From Bacillota bacterium (GTDB lineage Bacteria; Bacillota; Clostridia; Acetivibrionales; JAEXSP01): a stretch of 64,000 nt of DNA. Shown piece after piece: positions 26,564-36,007 of the stretch (position 1 is the stretch's first letter; every line of letters begins with the position of its first letter). The stretch is from the NCBI GenBank assembly GCA_023453795.1, contig JAEXSP010000019.1, positions 310,001-374,000 on the forward strand, written 5' to 3'. Under the pieces are notes generated by a model. That model had not been told where the DNA came from. It ran no database searches and saw only the letters and a list, made by a program, of their open reading frames with translations. Both the position numbers and the translations under genes were made by a program.

Positions 26564-26704
26564 TTAAGGATTTCTCTTGGGTTGCTCATAATACATATCA
26601 AGTAATGCCATAAATACTATATTGGCAAGTTGGGGCATTTTGACTTGCGTCTCACCGCCCCCATATGACCCATATTTAATGTGTAACCCCGCTTGTATAG
26701 TCAT
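26564..26704 (-). CDS. Possible small ORF overlapping the end of the exoprotein gene
   Basis: An ATG-initiated 46-codon frame begins inside the last codons of the 26676-30074 gene (29-base overlap) and reads MTIQAGLHIKYGSYGGGETQ..., ending EQPKRNP. Its composition is protein-like and the overlap would allow coupling. No good ribosome-binding site was found and no family recognised. It may be chance. Confidence 0.25.
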   Translation of the reverse strand: MTIQAGLHIKYGSYGGGETQVKMPQLANIVFMALLDMYYEQPKRNP

Positions 26705-29700
26705 CACTTAAGCGCTTATCCGCATAATAGAACACTGTATCGCCGTCACTGAGTGTATAATTCGCTCCTGAATAGTCCTTTTTACTGTAGTCAAAGCCCT
26801 CTGTCTCCCACATATTGCAGTACGGCGCCTTATAATAACTCAGATATGGCTGTTCCAACTCACCGTTTTTAAATGCCGATATATTGAAATTGACTATTAT
26901 ATAGCCGTTTTTCAGCCATATCGGCTCTTTTCCGTCCAGTCCCTTGTGCACTTTGGAATATTCCATGACATTATATCCGTAAGGAACTGCATAACACTTA
27001 TCCGGCAGCGTGTACTGCCCATACCAATGCTGTCTGGCAGTTACGGCATCCTTCCATGCCACACCCGAAGGCAGTTTGTCAGTATCCCCAGCCACTGTTC
27101 TAAGGGGCTTTGTAAGAATAATGCTGTCATACCATCCAAGTTTTGCGTTCTGTGTTGTAAATGTCTTTTTGTCGATTCCAAGGGCGTTGCAGGTGTTTGC
27201 TATTTCTGAATCGGGTACATTCCTGTAGCGGTCTGCGAGCTTGGTGTAATGCATGTTCTGATGATCCTGTTCACTGCCGACTTTAACAAAGTAATGCTCT
27301 TTTCCGTTGAACTTTTCATTGTAATACAAGTCTACTCTCTGTCTTCCCGTGCCATCCTTTTTTACAAACCAGAAGGTCGGATCCAGTTGAATATAGTCCT
27401 TTTCTCCACAATAATCGCCAATGGAATACAGCTCGAACTTAAAAGTTGTTCCGGTCTTTAATGCACCCTTGTTCTTGTACTGCGGATGACTTCCATTAAT
27501 AAGAGGTAAAGTGAAAAGAGGGCTAATACTTACGGGATTTCCGTTCTGATCCTTTGAACCCACTCTATAGTAATTGTTCGTGTGCACTGTTGAATTGTTA
27601 TCCTTCCTAAATACCTTTTCCCATAAAGGATAGTCCGAAATGTCGGATATCCTGAAGCCGTAAAGTCGGCCTGAAACCTGCACATTGCATGTATCGGCCG
27701 CTATATAATTACTGATATCAAGATTTGCATTAGTTTGTGTATGGTCATTTGCATTTGGAGCATTAATTGCAACTGTTTTATACTTTATGACATAGTTGTC
27801 TTCCTTAACCCAAATAGGTATATAGAAATCTACGATGTCCTTTCCATCCGGAACCTTATACCAGGATTCTTTCTTTATGAATTGTCCCTTGTCATCAGTT
27901 CCGATGTAAACATCGAAAGGCCAAGAAACATATTTTGCGTTCACATAATCTGAATAGTCTCTGTCTCCATAACCCAGAATGTTCAAATGCTGCCCTTTCG
28001 AAGTTATTTTCACCTGACTGGCTGTACCCAGTACCATGGAAGCTCTTTTGCTATCGGGTTTCACCAATTGATTGTATGTAACATCTGAAAGTGCTGCACC
28101 ATTACAAACCACAGGTGTATGCACCGTAACTGAGTTAATATTATCTATAGGCGCTGTTATCTCTTCAGGCCCTGCAGTCAAATCTGTTGTCGGTACTCTT
28201 TTGTAATATATTTTTCCGCTGCTTGTTTTCACACCATTGGCTTCTGTGTCGTCAATCTTCAAGCCACTTTTATATAGTACGTCTTTGCCTATATTTGAGG
28301 GGTTAGGCATGGCAGAAGGGTCTGATGTGGTAAATGCACAAGAGGTTTGATCCATAATGGACGTATCGTTTACAACGAGCTTATCGTTTTTTACTCTCAC
28401 AGGATCGTTTGCAACCTCCAAATTGGCTTCGGACTGATAGTCAGGTACAGCCCCATCCGGTACGGATTTATAGTCCTTAAGATATACGTCATGGTGTACA
28501 CGCTTGACATATTTGCCTGAGTTTTTGTCATATGTAAAGGTTGCAGGCATTGTCACATGATCATTTGCACTGTCAGAATGCTTTTCACTGAGGGTAGGTT
28601 CAGAATATCCGTTTGGTGTCAATTCTATGCTGCCGCCGTGAATAGCAGAGTTGCTCACAATAGCCTTTTCTATCTTGTATATATCAAGCTTATCAATGAC
28701 CCAATAGGAATAACCCTGATTGATGTTATACGTCAGTGTTCCCGTCTCATTGGACTCATGTTTCTCATTATGTCCGCCATTAAGAACGGTATGACCCGGA
28801 CAAGAATCATTTACACCATCGCCATCTGTATCCTCGCAATAATCATCCGGGGGACCATGACGTATAGTAGTGTAATCCGGAACCCAGTCTGTCCAGCTCA
28901 AATGAAAGGTTACATCTACAATATACTGGTATTGGGCTGTCGCTGCCTTCTTTGTAAACTTGTAGTTCGCCAGTAAGTTTTTAGCTGATACGTTTGTATA
29001 GAGACTTTCAGACGATGGTATGCCCTTTAGAACATCGAATTTTTCCCTGCCTCGATTGTCAGCCTTAATAATGCCTGTTGCTTTAGCGCTTGTATTGTTT
29101 GTTTCATTGTCAGGAGTAACCGGGTTGTTTATTGTAACCGCTTCATCGATAGTTTCATCTGTAACTTTCCAGTAGGTTACTTTAATCGGGTAATAGAAAA
29201 CAACCCCTATAGCTCCGACATTCTGGAAGGTTCCGTTGCCTATTTTCAAATCCTGGCTCCATATTGTTTTGGTAGCATTATTGCCTATGCTGATTTTAAG
29301 CTGTTTTCCTTTCTCAATGGTTCCCTTTTCATCAAGTATCATGCTGTAGTCAAGCTTATACGCTTCGGTCGGATTGCTGTATGTGCTGTAAGCTTCACCG
29401 ACATGAGTAGGATTCTTTATGGTGAACATGGAATATATATTTCTTCCATAGGTTTGATCAGGGACAGGGACAAAACCATACTTTGCTAATGATGGAAATC
29501 TTATATTGAACCAAAGGTCTGGATTTTTCGAACATACAAATTGAGGTATTGCTTCCCAACTCATGAAATACTGACCACCTTTATCGTATATCTTGAATTG
29601 TGCAGTTCCGGGCTTATACATTTCCTGAGGGTTCATGTAATAATACCCGCCGCTCTTGTCAATACTGACTTGCACCTTACCACCATTGTCTATGTAGCTC

Positions 29701-30074
29701 TGAACCGATTCAGGTACAGAAAGATCTTGCGTTATTTTAAAGCCCTTATCTTCTGCAATGTAGTTAATATTCGTCCATGTTTTGTATTCTGTATCTTTTA
29801 TGAAATGGTGCGTTCCGTCAGGCATTGTGCATTGCCAATATCCGGGCTTGTCATCCCCTGCTGAGTAATGCCACCATTCATACTGAGCCCAATATGTGTA
29901 TGTTGAAAGTACACCATAATTTCCAGTTGGCTCTTCTCCAATCGTCAAAGAAAGGTACTGATTGTCATACGCATAAGGAACTACAGTCTGGGAATTTATC
30001 CTCGATGGAAATGCCATCAGTAAAGATGCAGCCAATATTAAAGCTATAACTTTCCTAATGCATCTTTTTACCAT
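26676..30074 (-). CDS. Large secreted exoprotein, DUF5704-like
   Basis: This 1132-residue protein has a signal peptide (about 1-28, LILAASLLMAFPS) and no other membrane helix or LPXTG signal. It is rich in Tyr, Asp, Asn and Trp and is predicted mostly beta. A thrombospondin-type-3/EF-like calcium motif DTDGDGVNDSCPGH lies near residue 420. The layout recalls DUF5704 proteins of cellulolytic clostridia, which occur beside SLH-domain proteins. No catalytic motif was identified. The start overlaps the end of the SLH gene by 7 bases, with GGAG upstream, so the two are co-translated and probably work together on the cell surface. Confidence 0.7.
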   Translation of the reverse strand: MVKRCIRKVIALILAASLLMAFPSRINSQTVVPYAYDNQYLSLTIGEEPTGNYGVLSTYTYWAQYEWWHYSAGDDKPGYWQCTMPDGTHHFIKDTEYKTWTNINYIAEDKGFKITQDLSVPESVQSYIDNGGKVQVSIDKSGGYYYMNPQEMYKPGTAQFKIYDKGGQYFMSWEAIPQFVCSKNPDLWFNIRFPSLAKYGFVPVPDQTYGRNIYSMFTIKNPTHVGEAYSTYSNPTEAYKLDYSMILDEKGTIEKGKQLKISIGNNATKTIWSQDLKIGNGTFQNVGAIGVVFYYPIKVTYWKVTDETIDEAVTINNPVTPDNETNNTSAKATGIIKADNRGREKFDVLKGIPSSESLYTNVSAKNLLANYKFTKKAATAQYQYIVDVTFHLSWTDWVPDYTTIRHGPPDDYCEDTDGDGVNDSCPGHTVLNGGHNEKHESNETGTLTYNINQGYSYWVIDKLDIYKIEKAIVSNSAIHGGSIELTPNGYSEPTLSEKHSDSANDHVTMPATFTYDKNSGKYVKRVHHDVYLKDYKSVPDGAVPDYQSEANLEVANDPVRVKNDKLVVNDTSIMDQTSCAFTTSDPSAMPNPSNIGKDVLYKSGLKIDDTEANGVKTSSGKIYYKRVPTTDLTAGPEEITAPIDNINSVTVHTPVVCNGAALSDVTYNQLVKPDSKRASMVLGTASQVKITSKGQHLNILGYGDRDYSDYVNAKYVSWPFDVYIGTDDKGQFIKKESWYKVPDGKDIVDFYIPIWVKEDNYVIKYKTVAINAPNANDHTQTNANLDISNYIAADTCNVQVSGRLYGFRISDISDYPLWEKVFRKDNNSTVHTNNYYRVGSKDQNGNPVSISPLFTLPLINGSHPQYKNKGALKTGTTFKFELYSIGDYCGEKDYIQLDPTFWFVKKDGTGRQRVDLYYNEKFNGKEHYFVKVGSEQDHQNMHYTKLADRYRNVPDSEIANTCNALGIDKKTFTTQNAKLGWYDSIILTKPLRTVAGDTDKLPSGVAWKDAVTARQHWYGQYTLPDKCYAVPYGYNVMEYSKVHKGLDGKEPIWLKNGYIIVNFNISAFKNGELEQPYLSYYKAPYCNMWETEGFDYSKKDYSGANYTLSDGDTVFYYADKRLSDDYTSGVTH

Positions 30075-31183
30075 CTGCTGAACATCTCCTTTGGTATGCC
30101 TAAATCTTGAGGTTGTTTATCCCAATAGATTTTTTGTAACTTTAAATCAGGCCAATAAAGGATAATACTACCATTGTCCCCGGAATCTCCATTTTTTAAA
30201 ATCGTTATTATAAGTGAATATTCCTTTATATCTTTTCTGTTTAATTGCATATACTTATCAAAATATCCCTGATTCGGTATATTCCATTGGTCATATTTTG
30301 AACCATTACTGAAGACAGAGGTAGCATTATTAATTAATAGGATTATAGATATGTGATAACCTTCAGGAACCTTTGGTACGTAGCCCTTGAAATATGCCTT
30401 ACCGTTTTTTGTATAGAACTGTAGGTGATTAAAAAATACCATTGCGAACTCTGAAACCTTATCAAGCTTCATTTCATCACGTTTTCCGGTTGTATCCGTG
30501 TAGGGGTTGAATTTTATCCCTTCTACAGTAACCGTAGCCTTGGCTGTGTAATTGTCTATATCAACCTTGATCCTGTGCGACGGGTCTAAAAGCCTCCTTA
30601 CAACTGCTACTGCCTGCGCCCTTGTGAACTTGTCGTTTGCACCAAATTCACCATTTGTGTAACCGCCTATCAAGCCAAGATCAAACGTTTTAACTATGTA
30701 ATCCCGTAAGTTTTCAGGAAGCTTTTTATAATCCTTTATAATCGCTTTGAATTTTTCCGGGTTGCGGTAGGTCGGCTTTGTTGACTGGCTTTCAAGCTCA
30801 CGGATTAAGATCCTAGCCATTTCGCCCCTTGTTATATACTTTTCATAGTTCGTAAATTCGCCTTCCCTGATGTATCCTATAGCCTTTGCCTTTGTTATAT
30901 ACGGAACATACCATTTCTGCTTCGGGTTTTCACCTGATACAAGGATGCTGCTTGTAACAATCGCGATCTTAACAAACTGTGCAACAGTCAGATTATCATT
31001 AGGGTTGAACTTGCCTTTATAGCCTTCGAGGATTTTTCTCTTGTCGTTGGTTATATAGTCAAGATCATTTTTATACCATGCGTTCTGTGGTACATCCTTG
31101 AAATTTGTTGCAGCAATCGAACTTACAGTTATCAAGCTATTAAGTGTAAACGCAATAAGCAATACAGAAATTAATTTTTTCAT
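30068..31183 (-). CDS. S-layer homology (SLH) domain cell-surface protein
   Basis: This 371-residue protein has a signal peptide (1-24, ending SSIAA). Three SLH domains follow at about 25-215: FKDVPQNAWYKNDLDYI, YVPYITKAKAIGYI with ITRGEMARIL, and YIVKTFDLGLIGGY with FTRAQAVAVVRRLL. These bind secondary cell-wall polymers. The C-terminal ~150 residues are of unknown function. It is the upstream partner of the large exoprotein (7-base overlap), so it may anchor or display it. Confidence 0.85.
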   Translation of the reverse strand: MKKLISVLLIAFTLNSLITVSSIAATNFKDVPQNAWYKNDLDYITNDKRKILEGYKGKFNPNDNLTVAQFVKIAIVTSSILVSGENPKQKWYVPYITKAKAIGYIREGEFTNYEKYITRGEMARILIRELESQSTKPTYRNPEKFKAIIKDYKKLPENLRDYIVKTFDLGLIGGYTNGEFGANDKFTRAQAVAVVRRLLDPSHRIKVDIDNYTAKATVTVEGIKFNPYTDTTGKRDEMKLDKVSEFAMVFFNHLQFYTKNGKAYFKGYVPKVPEGYHISIILLINNATSVFSNGSKYDQWNIPNQGYFDKYMQLNRKDIKEYSLIITILKNGDSGDNGSIILYWPDLKLQKIYWDKQPQDLGIPKEMFSRW

Positions 31184-31240
31184 AAAGACTCTCCTTAAAC
31201 AATTCCAGTTACTTACATTACTATTCCTATCTTGCGCCAG

Positions 31241-32776
31241 CTATCTCTCCCAGAACTTTCGATCCAGACTGCGGTATTGTATCGCTTCCGCCAGGTGATT
31301 CATTTTTATCTCCTCGCTGCCCTCCATGTCCGCAATAGTCCTGGATACCTTAAGAATCCTGTTATGTGCGCGGGCACTCAGGCCAAGCTTATCAAAGGCT
31401 GTACGCAGCAGTTCCTTACCCTTGTCATCTATTTTGCAGAATTTATTAATTAAAGACGGAGATAATTGAGAATTGGAGTATATTTTATATCCTTTATATC
31501 TTTCCAACTGAATCTTTCTTGCCTTATTGACTCTTTCCCTAATAACTGCAGAGCTTTCTGCACTTTTGGTGCTCTCAAGCTCCTTGTACTTTACTGAAGC
31601 GACTTCAATATGAATGTCTATTCTGTCCAGAAGAGGACCCGATAATCTCCCCATGTATTGTTGTATCTGTTTGGGAGTGCAGTTGCATTGCTTTGAAGGG
31701 TCTAGATAATTGCCGCATTTACATGGATTGGCGGCACAAATCAGTGTAGTCTCAGCCGGGTATGTAAGGCTGGCATTAACCCGTGATATGGTTACTGAGC
31801 CGTCTTCGAGAGGCTGTCTCAACACCTCAAGGGCCTCTTTGCTAAATTCAGGCACCTCATCCAGGAACAGCACGCCATAATGAGAAAGGCTTATTTCACC
31901 GGGCTTTGGATATTTTCCGCCTCCGACAAGCCCTATATCCGATATTGTATGATGAGGAGAGCGAAACGGCCTTGTTGTTATAAGCGAGGTTTTAGTCGGC
32001 AAAATACCGGCAATGCTGTGTATCTTTGTCACCTCAAGAGCTTCCTCGAATGTCATCTCAGGCAGTATCGTAGGCAATCTCTTTGCAATCATCGTTTTTC
32101 CTGATCCGGGTGATCCGATCATTATGCAGTTATGCGCACCAGATGCAGCCACTTCAAGAGCTCTTTTAACATTTTCCTGTCCTTTCACATCCGAGAAATC
32201 CAATTCGTGTTCAGCCCCGTATTTAAAGATTCCATCCAGATCTATTACATGCTTTTCAATCTTTTTTTCACCGTTCAAATGGTTAATAATCTCATGCAAG
32301 TTCTTAATAGGCAATACGTTAAGGCCTTTTACAACAGCAGCCTCGTCAGCGTTAGCCACAGGCAGCACAAGATTCTCAATTTTTTCATTTAATGCACATA
32401 TGGCCATGGGGAGAACTCCATTAACCGGTTTGACCTCACCGTCGAGAGACAGTTCGCCGATAAACATATATTTATCAAGACTCTTATTATAAATCTGTTC
32501 AGTTGCGGTTAAGATTCCAAGTGCAATAGGAAGGTCAAAAGAAGACCCCTCTTTTTTTGTATTAGCAGGAGCAAGGTTTATAGTTATTCTCCTTACCGGA
32601 AAGTCAAGTTCCGTATTCTTTATTGCAGCCCTTACCCTTTCCTTCGACTCCTTTACTGCCATATCCGCCAGTCCCACAATATCAAAGGCCGGGATTCCGT
32701 TGCTTATATCAGTTTCAACCTCAATTATGTATCCGTCGATACCGGCTAAACCACAGCTTTTTATTTTTGATAGCAT
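31241..32776 (-). CDS. comM: ComM/YifB family Mg-chelatase-like AAA+ ATPase
   Basis: This 511-residue AAA+ protein (ComM is a branch-migration helicase in transformation) has an N-terminal LonC-like domain (GIPAFDIVGLADMAVKESKERVRAAI). It has Walker A GSPGSGKTM, Walker B VLFLDEVPEFS, a zinc-binding insertion with CAANPCKCG and CNCTP, and the sensor-rich C-terminal Mg_chelatase_C domain (LSARAHNRILKVSRTIADM). The start is the ATG giving MLSKIKSCGL with GGGGAG upstream. The longer frame start at 32800 adds eight residues. comM and dprA are often adjacent in Clostridia; here 11 kb of accessory genes separates them. Confidence 0.93.
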   Translation of the reverse strand: MLSKIKSCGLAGIDGYIIEVETDISNGIPAFDIVGLADMAVKESKERVRAAIKNTELDFPVRRITINLAPANTKKEGSSFDLPIALGILTATEQIYNKSLDKYMFIGELSLDGEVKPVNGVLPMAICALNEKIENLVLPVANADEAAVVKGLNVLPIKNLHEIINHLNGEKKIEKHVIDLDGIFKYGAEHELDFSDVKGQENVKRALEVAASGAHNCIMIGSPGSGKTMIAKRLPTILPEMTFEEALEVTKIHSIAGILPTKTSLITTRPFRSPHHTISDIGLVGGGKYPKPGEISLSHYGVLFLDEVPEFSKEALEVLRQPLEDGSVTISRVNASLTYPAETTLICAANPCKCGNYLDPSKQCNCTPKQIQQYMGRLSGPLLDRIDIHIEVASVKYKELESTKSAESSAVIRERVNKARKIQLERYKGYKIYSNSQLSPSLINKFCKIDDKGKELLRTAFDKLGLSARAHNRILKVSRTIADMEGSEEIKMNHLAEAIQYRSLDRKFWER

Positions 32777-32900
32777 ACTTTTCTCCCCTTGATTGTACAT
32801 AATTTCTGTTATTTCTTTATTATACTACAATATATTTACATAATTGTATATAGTTCAATTCATTACAAGACATTTCATTTCAAAATTTCTTTATTGACAT

Positions 32901-32932
32901 AAATAAATCCCCCTAACTAGGGAGATTTATTT
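32901..32932 (-). terminator. Terminator after the Maf gene
   Basis: AAATAAATC (32901-32909) pairs with GATTTATTT (32924-32932). Inside it CCCT/AGGG form a further stem around loop AACT. The T-rich outer arm gives the U-run on the minus strand. It lies about 77 bases past the 33009-34862 stop. Confidence 0.65.
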
Positions 32933-33008
32933 AATATTTATATAAAATTAAGTTGCTTATACATCATGTCTCAAATGTCTGACATGAGCTATGGCATTCG
33001 GGAATTCA

Positions 33009-34862
33009 TTACTCTACAAGCAGCTTCTTTAACTTCCCGAGCTTATCTTCCAGTATACTGTGCTGTTTACCTATTGCTTCCAGGTAAACCTCTTTCAGTT
33101 CTTTGTAATCTACAGCCTGTTCGCTCGCTCTTTCAACTTCCCGCTTGATTATATAGAATTCAATCTCGATTAAGTTCTTAAGCACTGTATTGTATATCGA
33201 TGAATTCAGTATGCTGTCAAATATGGAGTTGACCCGCCCTAATGTTCTGTCAAAAGCTTTTCTGTCTTTGTTTGGATGATAAACTTCTCTTTGCAGCAAA
33301 TCGGCAATTTTCCGAAGTTCCTTATTCAATTCTTCCAGTTTAATGACTTCTTCAAGTATTTTTGTCTTATATTCATCAAGCTTAACACTCACTTCGTCCG
33401 TAAAATGATACTCATTATAAATTCCGCTTATTAATTCGCCTACACCTACACTTTTGAATTTTTTCTCTTTTATAACATCTTCAAGCTTAACATTTTTCGC
33501 AAATTCTATATTGAGACCGCCTTCAGTAGCATTCAATATTTCGACCTTATCACTCACTTTTTCAAAATATGTCTCAAACCAGTTCTTCATTGTAAGCATA
33601 GGCAGCTTTGTGTAGACATCATTGCCGTAAATATCCTTGGTAAGGATAAACTCTTCTTGTGCGATATCTAGATCCTTTATTGCAATACCTTTTTCATCCC
33701 CGGCATATTTGGCTCCATTGGTATAAGCCAGGTCCTGACCTATAAGTAAGATTGGATCGCACCCCATTTTCAGGAGCAGGTCAAAAGTGGTATTTGCAAC
33801 CGACGGCCCGCTTAAAAACATTTCTGAATCTACCTTGGCATTTTTGAAAAAGTCTGCAGTAAATTCATCCATTGAATAATTCATGCAGAATTTAGGACCC
33901 TTGTAATAGCTTAACGATCCGACAGCAACTTGGTTTGTATATATGAAGTTGATGTTTTTGGCTTTAATTCTGCCATGCATTTCCGCCTCACTTTCAGAGG
34001 CATCGATTCCGACCATGAAATGAGGCGCTATGCCGTTATCATCAAGAATTGCAGCTGAAGTACCTGCAGCCATTATAACAGCCTTGTCCTTCAGTTCTCT
34101 CAGGAGATGCATGTTTTTTGAAAGAGATGGCCCTGCTGATACCAATATCCCCGGGATTCCCTTAAACCTTCCGACAAGGCCCTGTGCATTCGATGCTTTT
34201 GCCAGCTCACCTGCGTTTTTAATATAATTATGTATCCATAAGTCGGCAAAAAACCTTTTAGTTGCAACATTGACGTTGAAATTTTCAGCTTGCTTTATAA
34301 ATTTGCTTCTCAAGTCATCCCACAACTGAGAGAACATTTCCGCATAAACTTCGAAAGGCTGACATTGGATTCCTCCTTTTGAGGTTTCCCAAAACAGGTT
34401 ATTGACTATATTGAGAATCGTATTCAAAGGTTCATCAAGTATGATGGTAGAATTCTTTATAATCGGTTCAATATTACGTACCTTGATAATCTGATAAAAC
34501 AATTCAAGGTTGGGCTCTATAATAAATATCCTCTTGTTGCTAAAGCTGGTGATCAAAACCTCAAGATGAAATGCAAAACCCATTCCGAAAATGATTTCTG
34601 ATGAATTTGAGGGATCAATGTATTTATCAATCCATTCATAGGACTGCCCGATAGGATCCTCATGGTCGCAAATGGCAAATTGGCCGTTTTGACAGACAAC
34701 CAGAAGATTAATAACCATATCGTCGCAATTAGCGACAAGGATTTTTTCGACTTCCTTATTAACCGGCTTGTATTGGCCCTGCATATATAAATTAAGCTTT
34801 TGGAATACATTCGGCTGGTATTTCCGAAGAAGCTGCAGGTTTTTTTCCATTATATCGCTCAT
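33009..34862 (-). CDS. Motility-associated factor (Maf) glycosyltransferase-like protein, DUF115
   Basis: This 617-residue soluble protein has an N-terminal Maf_N-like domain (about 1-200). The central MAF_flag10/DUF115 domain has GIPGILVSAGPSLSKNMHLL, VIMAAGTSAAIL, PHFMVGIDASE and DPILLIGQDLAYTNGAKYAG. A C-terminal helical tail (about 480-617) follows. Maf proteins transfer nonulosonic acids such as pseudaminic or legionaminic acid to flagellin. This suggests the organism glycosylates flagellin, although no flagellin or sugar-biosynthesis genes are in the window. It is monocistronic with a clear terminator. Confidence 0.82.
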   Translation of the reverse strand: MSDIMEKNLQLLRKYQPNVFQKLNLYMQGQYKPVNKEVEKILVANCDDMVINLLVVCQNGQFAICDHEDPIGQSYEWIDKYIDPSNSSEIIFGMGFAFHLEVLITSFSNKRIFIIEPNLELFYQIIKVRNIEPIIKNSTIILDEPLNTILNIVNNLFWETSKGGIQCQPFEVYAEMFSQLWDDLRSKFIKQAENFNVNVATKRFFADLWIHNYIKNAGELAKASNAQGLVGRFKGIPGILVSAGPSLSKNMHLLRELKDKAVIMAAGTSAAILDDNGIAPHFMVGIDASESEAEMHGRIKAKNINFIYTNQVAVGSLSYYKGPKFCMNYSMDEFTADFFKNAKVDSEMFLSGPSVANTTFDLLLKMGCDPILLIGQDLAYTNGAKYAGDEKGIAIKDLDIAQEEFILTKDIYGNDVYTKLPMLTMKNWFETYFEKVSDKVEILNATEGGLNIEFAKNVKLEDVIKEKKFKSVGVGELISGIYNEYHFTDEVSVKLDEYKTKILEEVIKLEELNKELRKIADLLQREVYHPNKDRKAFDRTLGRVNSIFDSILNSSIYNTVLKNLIEIEFYIIKREVERASEQAVDYKELKEVYLEAIGKQHSILEDKLGKLKKLLVE

Positions 34863-34977
34863 GTTATCCCCCGAGTCAATTTTTAGTTATATAGTATCAA
34901 ATTTATTTGTGACGTACAAGAATGGAGGAAGCACGGCAGCTTTATTAAATTTACTACTTTGGAAAAAGCGTGTAAAA

Positions 34978-35003
34978 TAAAAAAGGATGATATATCATCA
35001 CCC
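34978..35003 (-). terminator. Intrinsic terminator of nrdR
   Basis: GGATGAT (34985-34991) and ATCACCC (34997-35003) form a 7-bp stem with one G-U pair. On the minus strand it is followed by TTTTTTATTTTA, a convincing terminator just after the nrdR stop. Confidence 0.8.
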
Positions 35004-35017
35004 TGTAATCTAATATT

Positions 35018-35473
35018 CTACTTTTCATTCAAGAGCTTCCTCAGTTCGTCCATAAACGTATTAATGTCCTTAAACTGCCTGTAAACGGAAGCAAACCTTA
35101 CATAAGCCACTTCGTCCATGTTTTTCAGCCTGGACATCACCAATTCCCCTATTTCTTCAGTTGTAATCTCCCTTTGAAGCGAATTATGAAGCTGGCTCTC
35201 TATTTCATCCACCATTTTTTCAAGGTCATGGATTGAAACAGGCCTCTTTTCACAAGCACGCATCAACCCATTCAGCAGCTTGTTCCGGTCGAAAAGTTCT
35301 CTGTTCTTGTCTTTCTTGATAACCATTAACGGAAGGCTTTCTACTTTCTCATATGTAGTAAATCTTCGAGTACACTTTGAGCATTCTCTCCGGCGTCTGA
35401 TCGAAGAACCTTCGTCAGTGGGCCTTGAATCAATGACCTTATCATCTTCATAACCGCAGTATGGACATCTCAT
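35018..35473 (-). CDS. nrdR: NrdR, ribonucleotide reductase transcriptional repressor
   Basis: This 151-residue repressor has an N-terminal zinc ribbon (CPYCGYEDDKVIDSR...CSKCTRRFTTYE) and an ATP-cone domain (LMVIKKDKNRELFDRNKLLNGLMRACEKR). NrdR binds NrdR boxes before ribonucleotide reductase genes in response to ATP/dATP. GGGGG precedes the ATG. No NrdR box pair was recognised nearby. Its position next to ylmC-sigG-sigE is common in Clostridia. Confidence 0.97.
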   Translation of the reverse strand: MRCPYCGYEDDKVIDSRPTDEGSSIRRRRECSKCTRRFTTYEKVESLPLMVIKKDKNRELFDRNKLLNGLMRACEKRPVSIHDLEKMVDEIESQLHNSLQREITTEEIGELVMSRLKNMDEVAYVRFASVYRQFKDINTFMDELRKLLNEK

Positions 35474-35592
35474 TTGTTAGTCCCCCATATCTCCATTAAA
35501 AAATGGAATTCATCATAAGTAAAATTAGAATACACCATATATAGTATCGGATTAAAAATTATATACTTTATACCGATTTTAAAATAAATTTT

Positions 35593-35853
35593 CTAATCAA
35601 AGTGTTTCCTCAAGAACCTGTCATCCAGGTCCACAAGTATAATATCTTCTCCAATCTTTTTTATTCTTTCCCATGGAATTATCAACTCGTTATCCTTGCC
35701 GATAAAGCCGAATATTTTGTTTCCGCTTGGAATAACTATGGCTTCAAGGCTTCCATCATCAAAATTAACTTCAACATCACTCACAAAGCCCAGTCTTCTC
35801 CCATCTAAAATGTTAATTACTTCCTTTTGCTTAAAATCAGATGTACGCCCCAT
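35593..35853 (-). CDS. ylmC: YlmC/YmxH family PRC-barrel sporulation protein
   Basis: This 86-residue PRC-barrel protein (MGRTSDFKQKEVINILDGRRLGFVSDVEV...LIIPWERIKKIGEDIILVD) matches the YlmC/YmxH family found in endospore formers next to sigG. The molecular role is not established. The ATG giving MGRTSD is chosen, with GGAAG 8 bases upstream. A GTG three codons earlier lies within that site. Confidence 0.88.
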   Translation of the reverse strand: MGRTSDFKQKEVINILDGRRLGFVSDVEVNFDDGSLEAIVIPSGNKIFGFIGKDNELIIPWERIKKIGEDIILVDLDDRFLRKHFD

Positions 35854-35953
35854 AAAAATCACTTCCCGATTAGACTATGGCTGAATTGGCTATTGTCTAT
35901 TGTATTGTCCAAAGCTTCTAATTCAAATATATGTTTTGAAGCACCAGAATATG

Positions 35954-35975
35954 AAAAAAACACCTTTCGGTGTTC
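35954..35975 (-). terminator. Intrinsic terminator of sigG
   Basis: ACACC (35960-35964) and GGTGT (35969-35973) with loop TTTC form a hairpin. On the minus strand it is GAACACC-GAAA-GGTGTTTTTTTC, 30-50 bases after the sigG stop. Confidence 0.85.
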
Positions 35976-36007
35976 ATTTCTTCATTCTCTATTGTTAAAA
36001 GACTATA

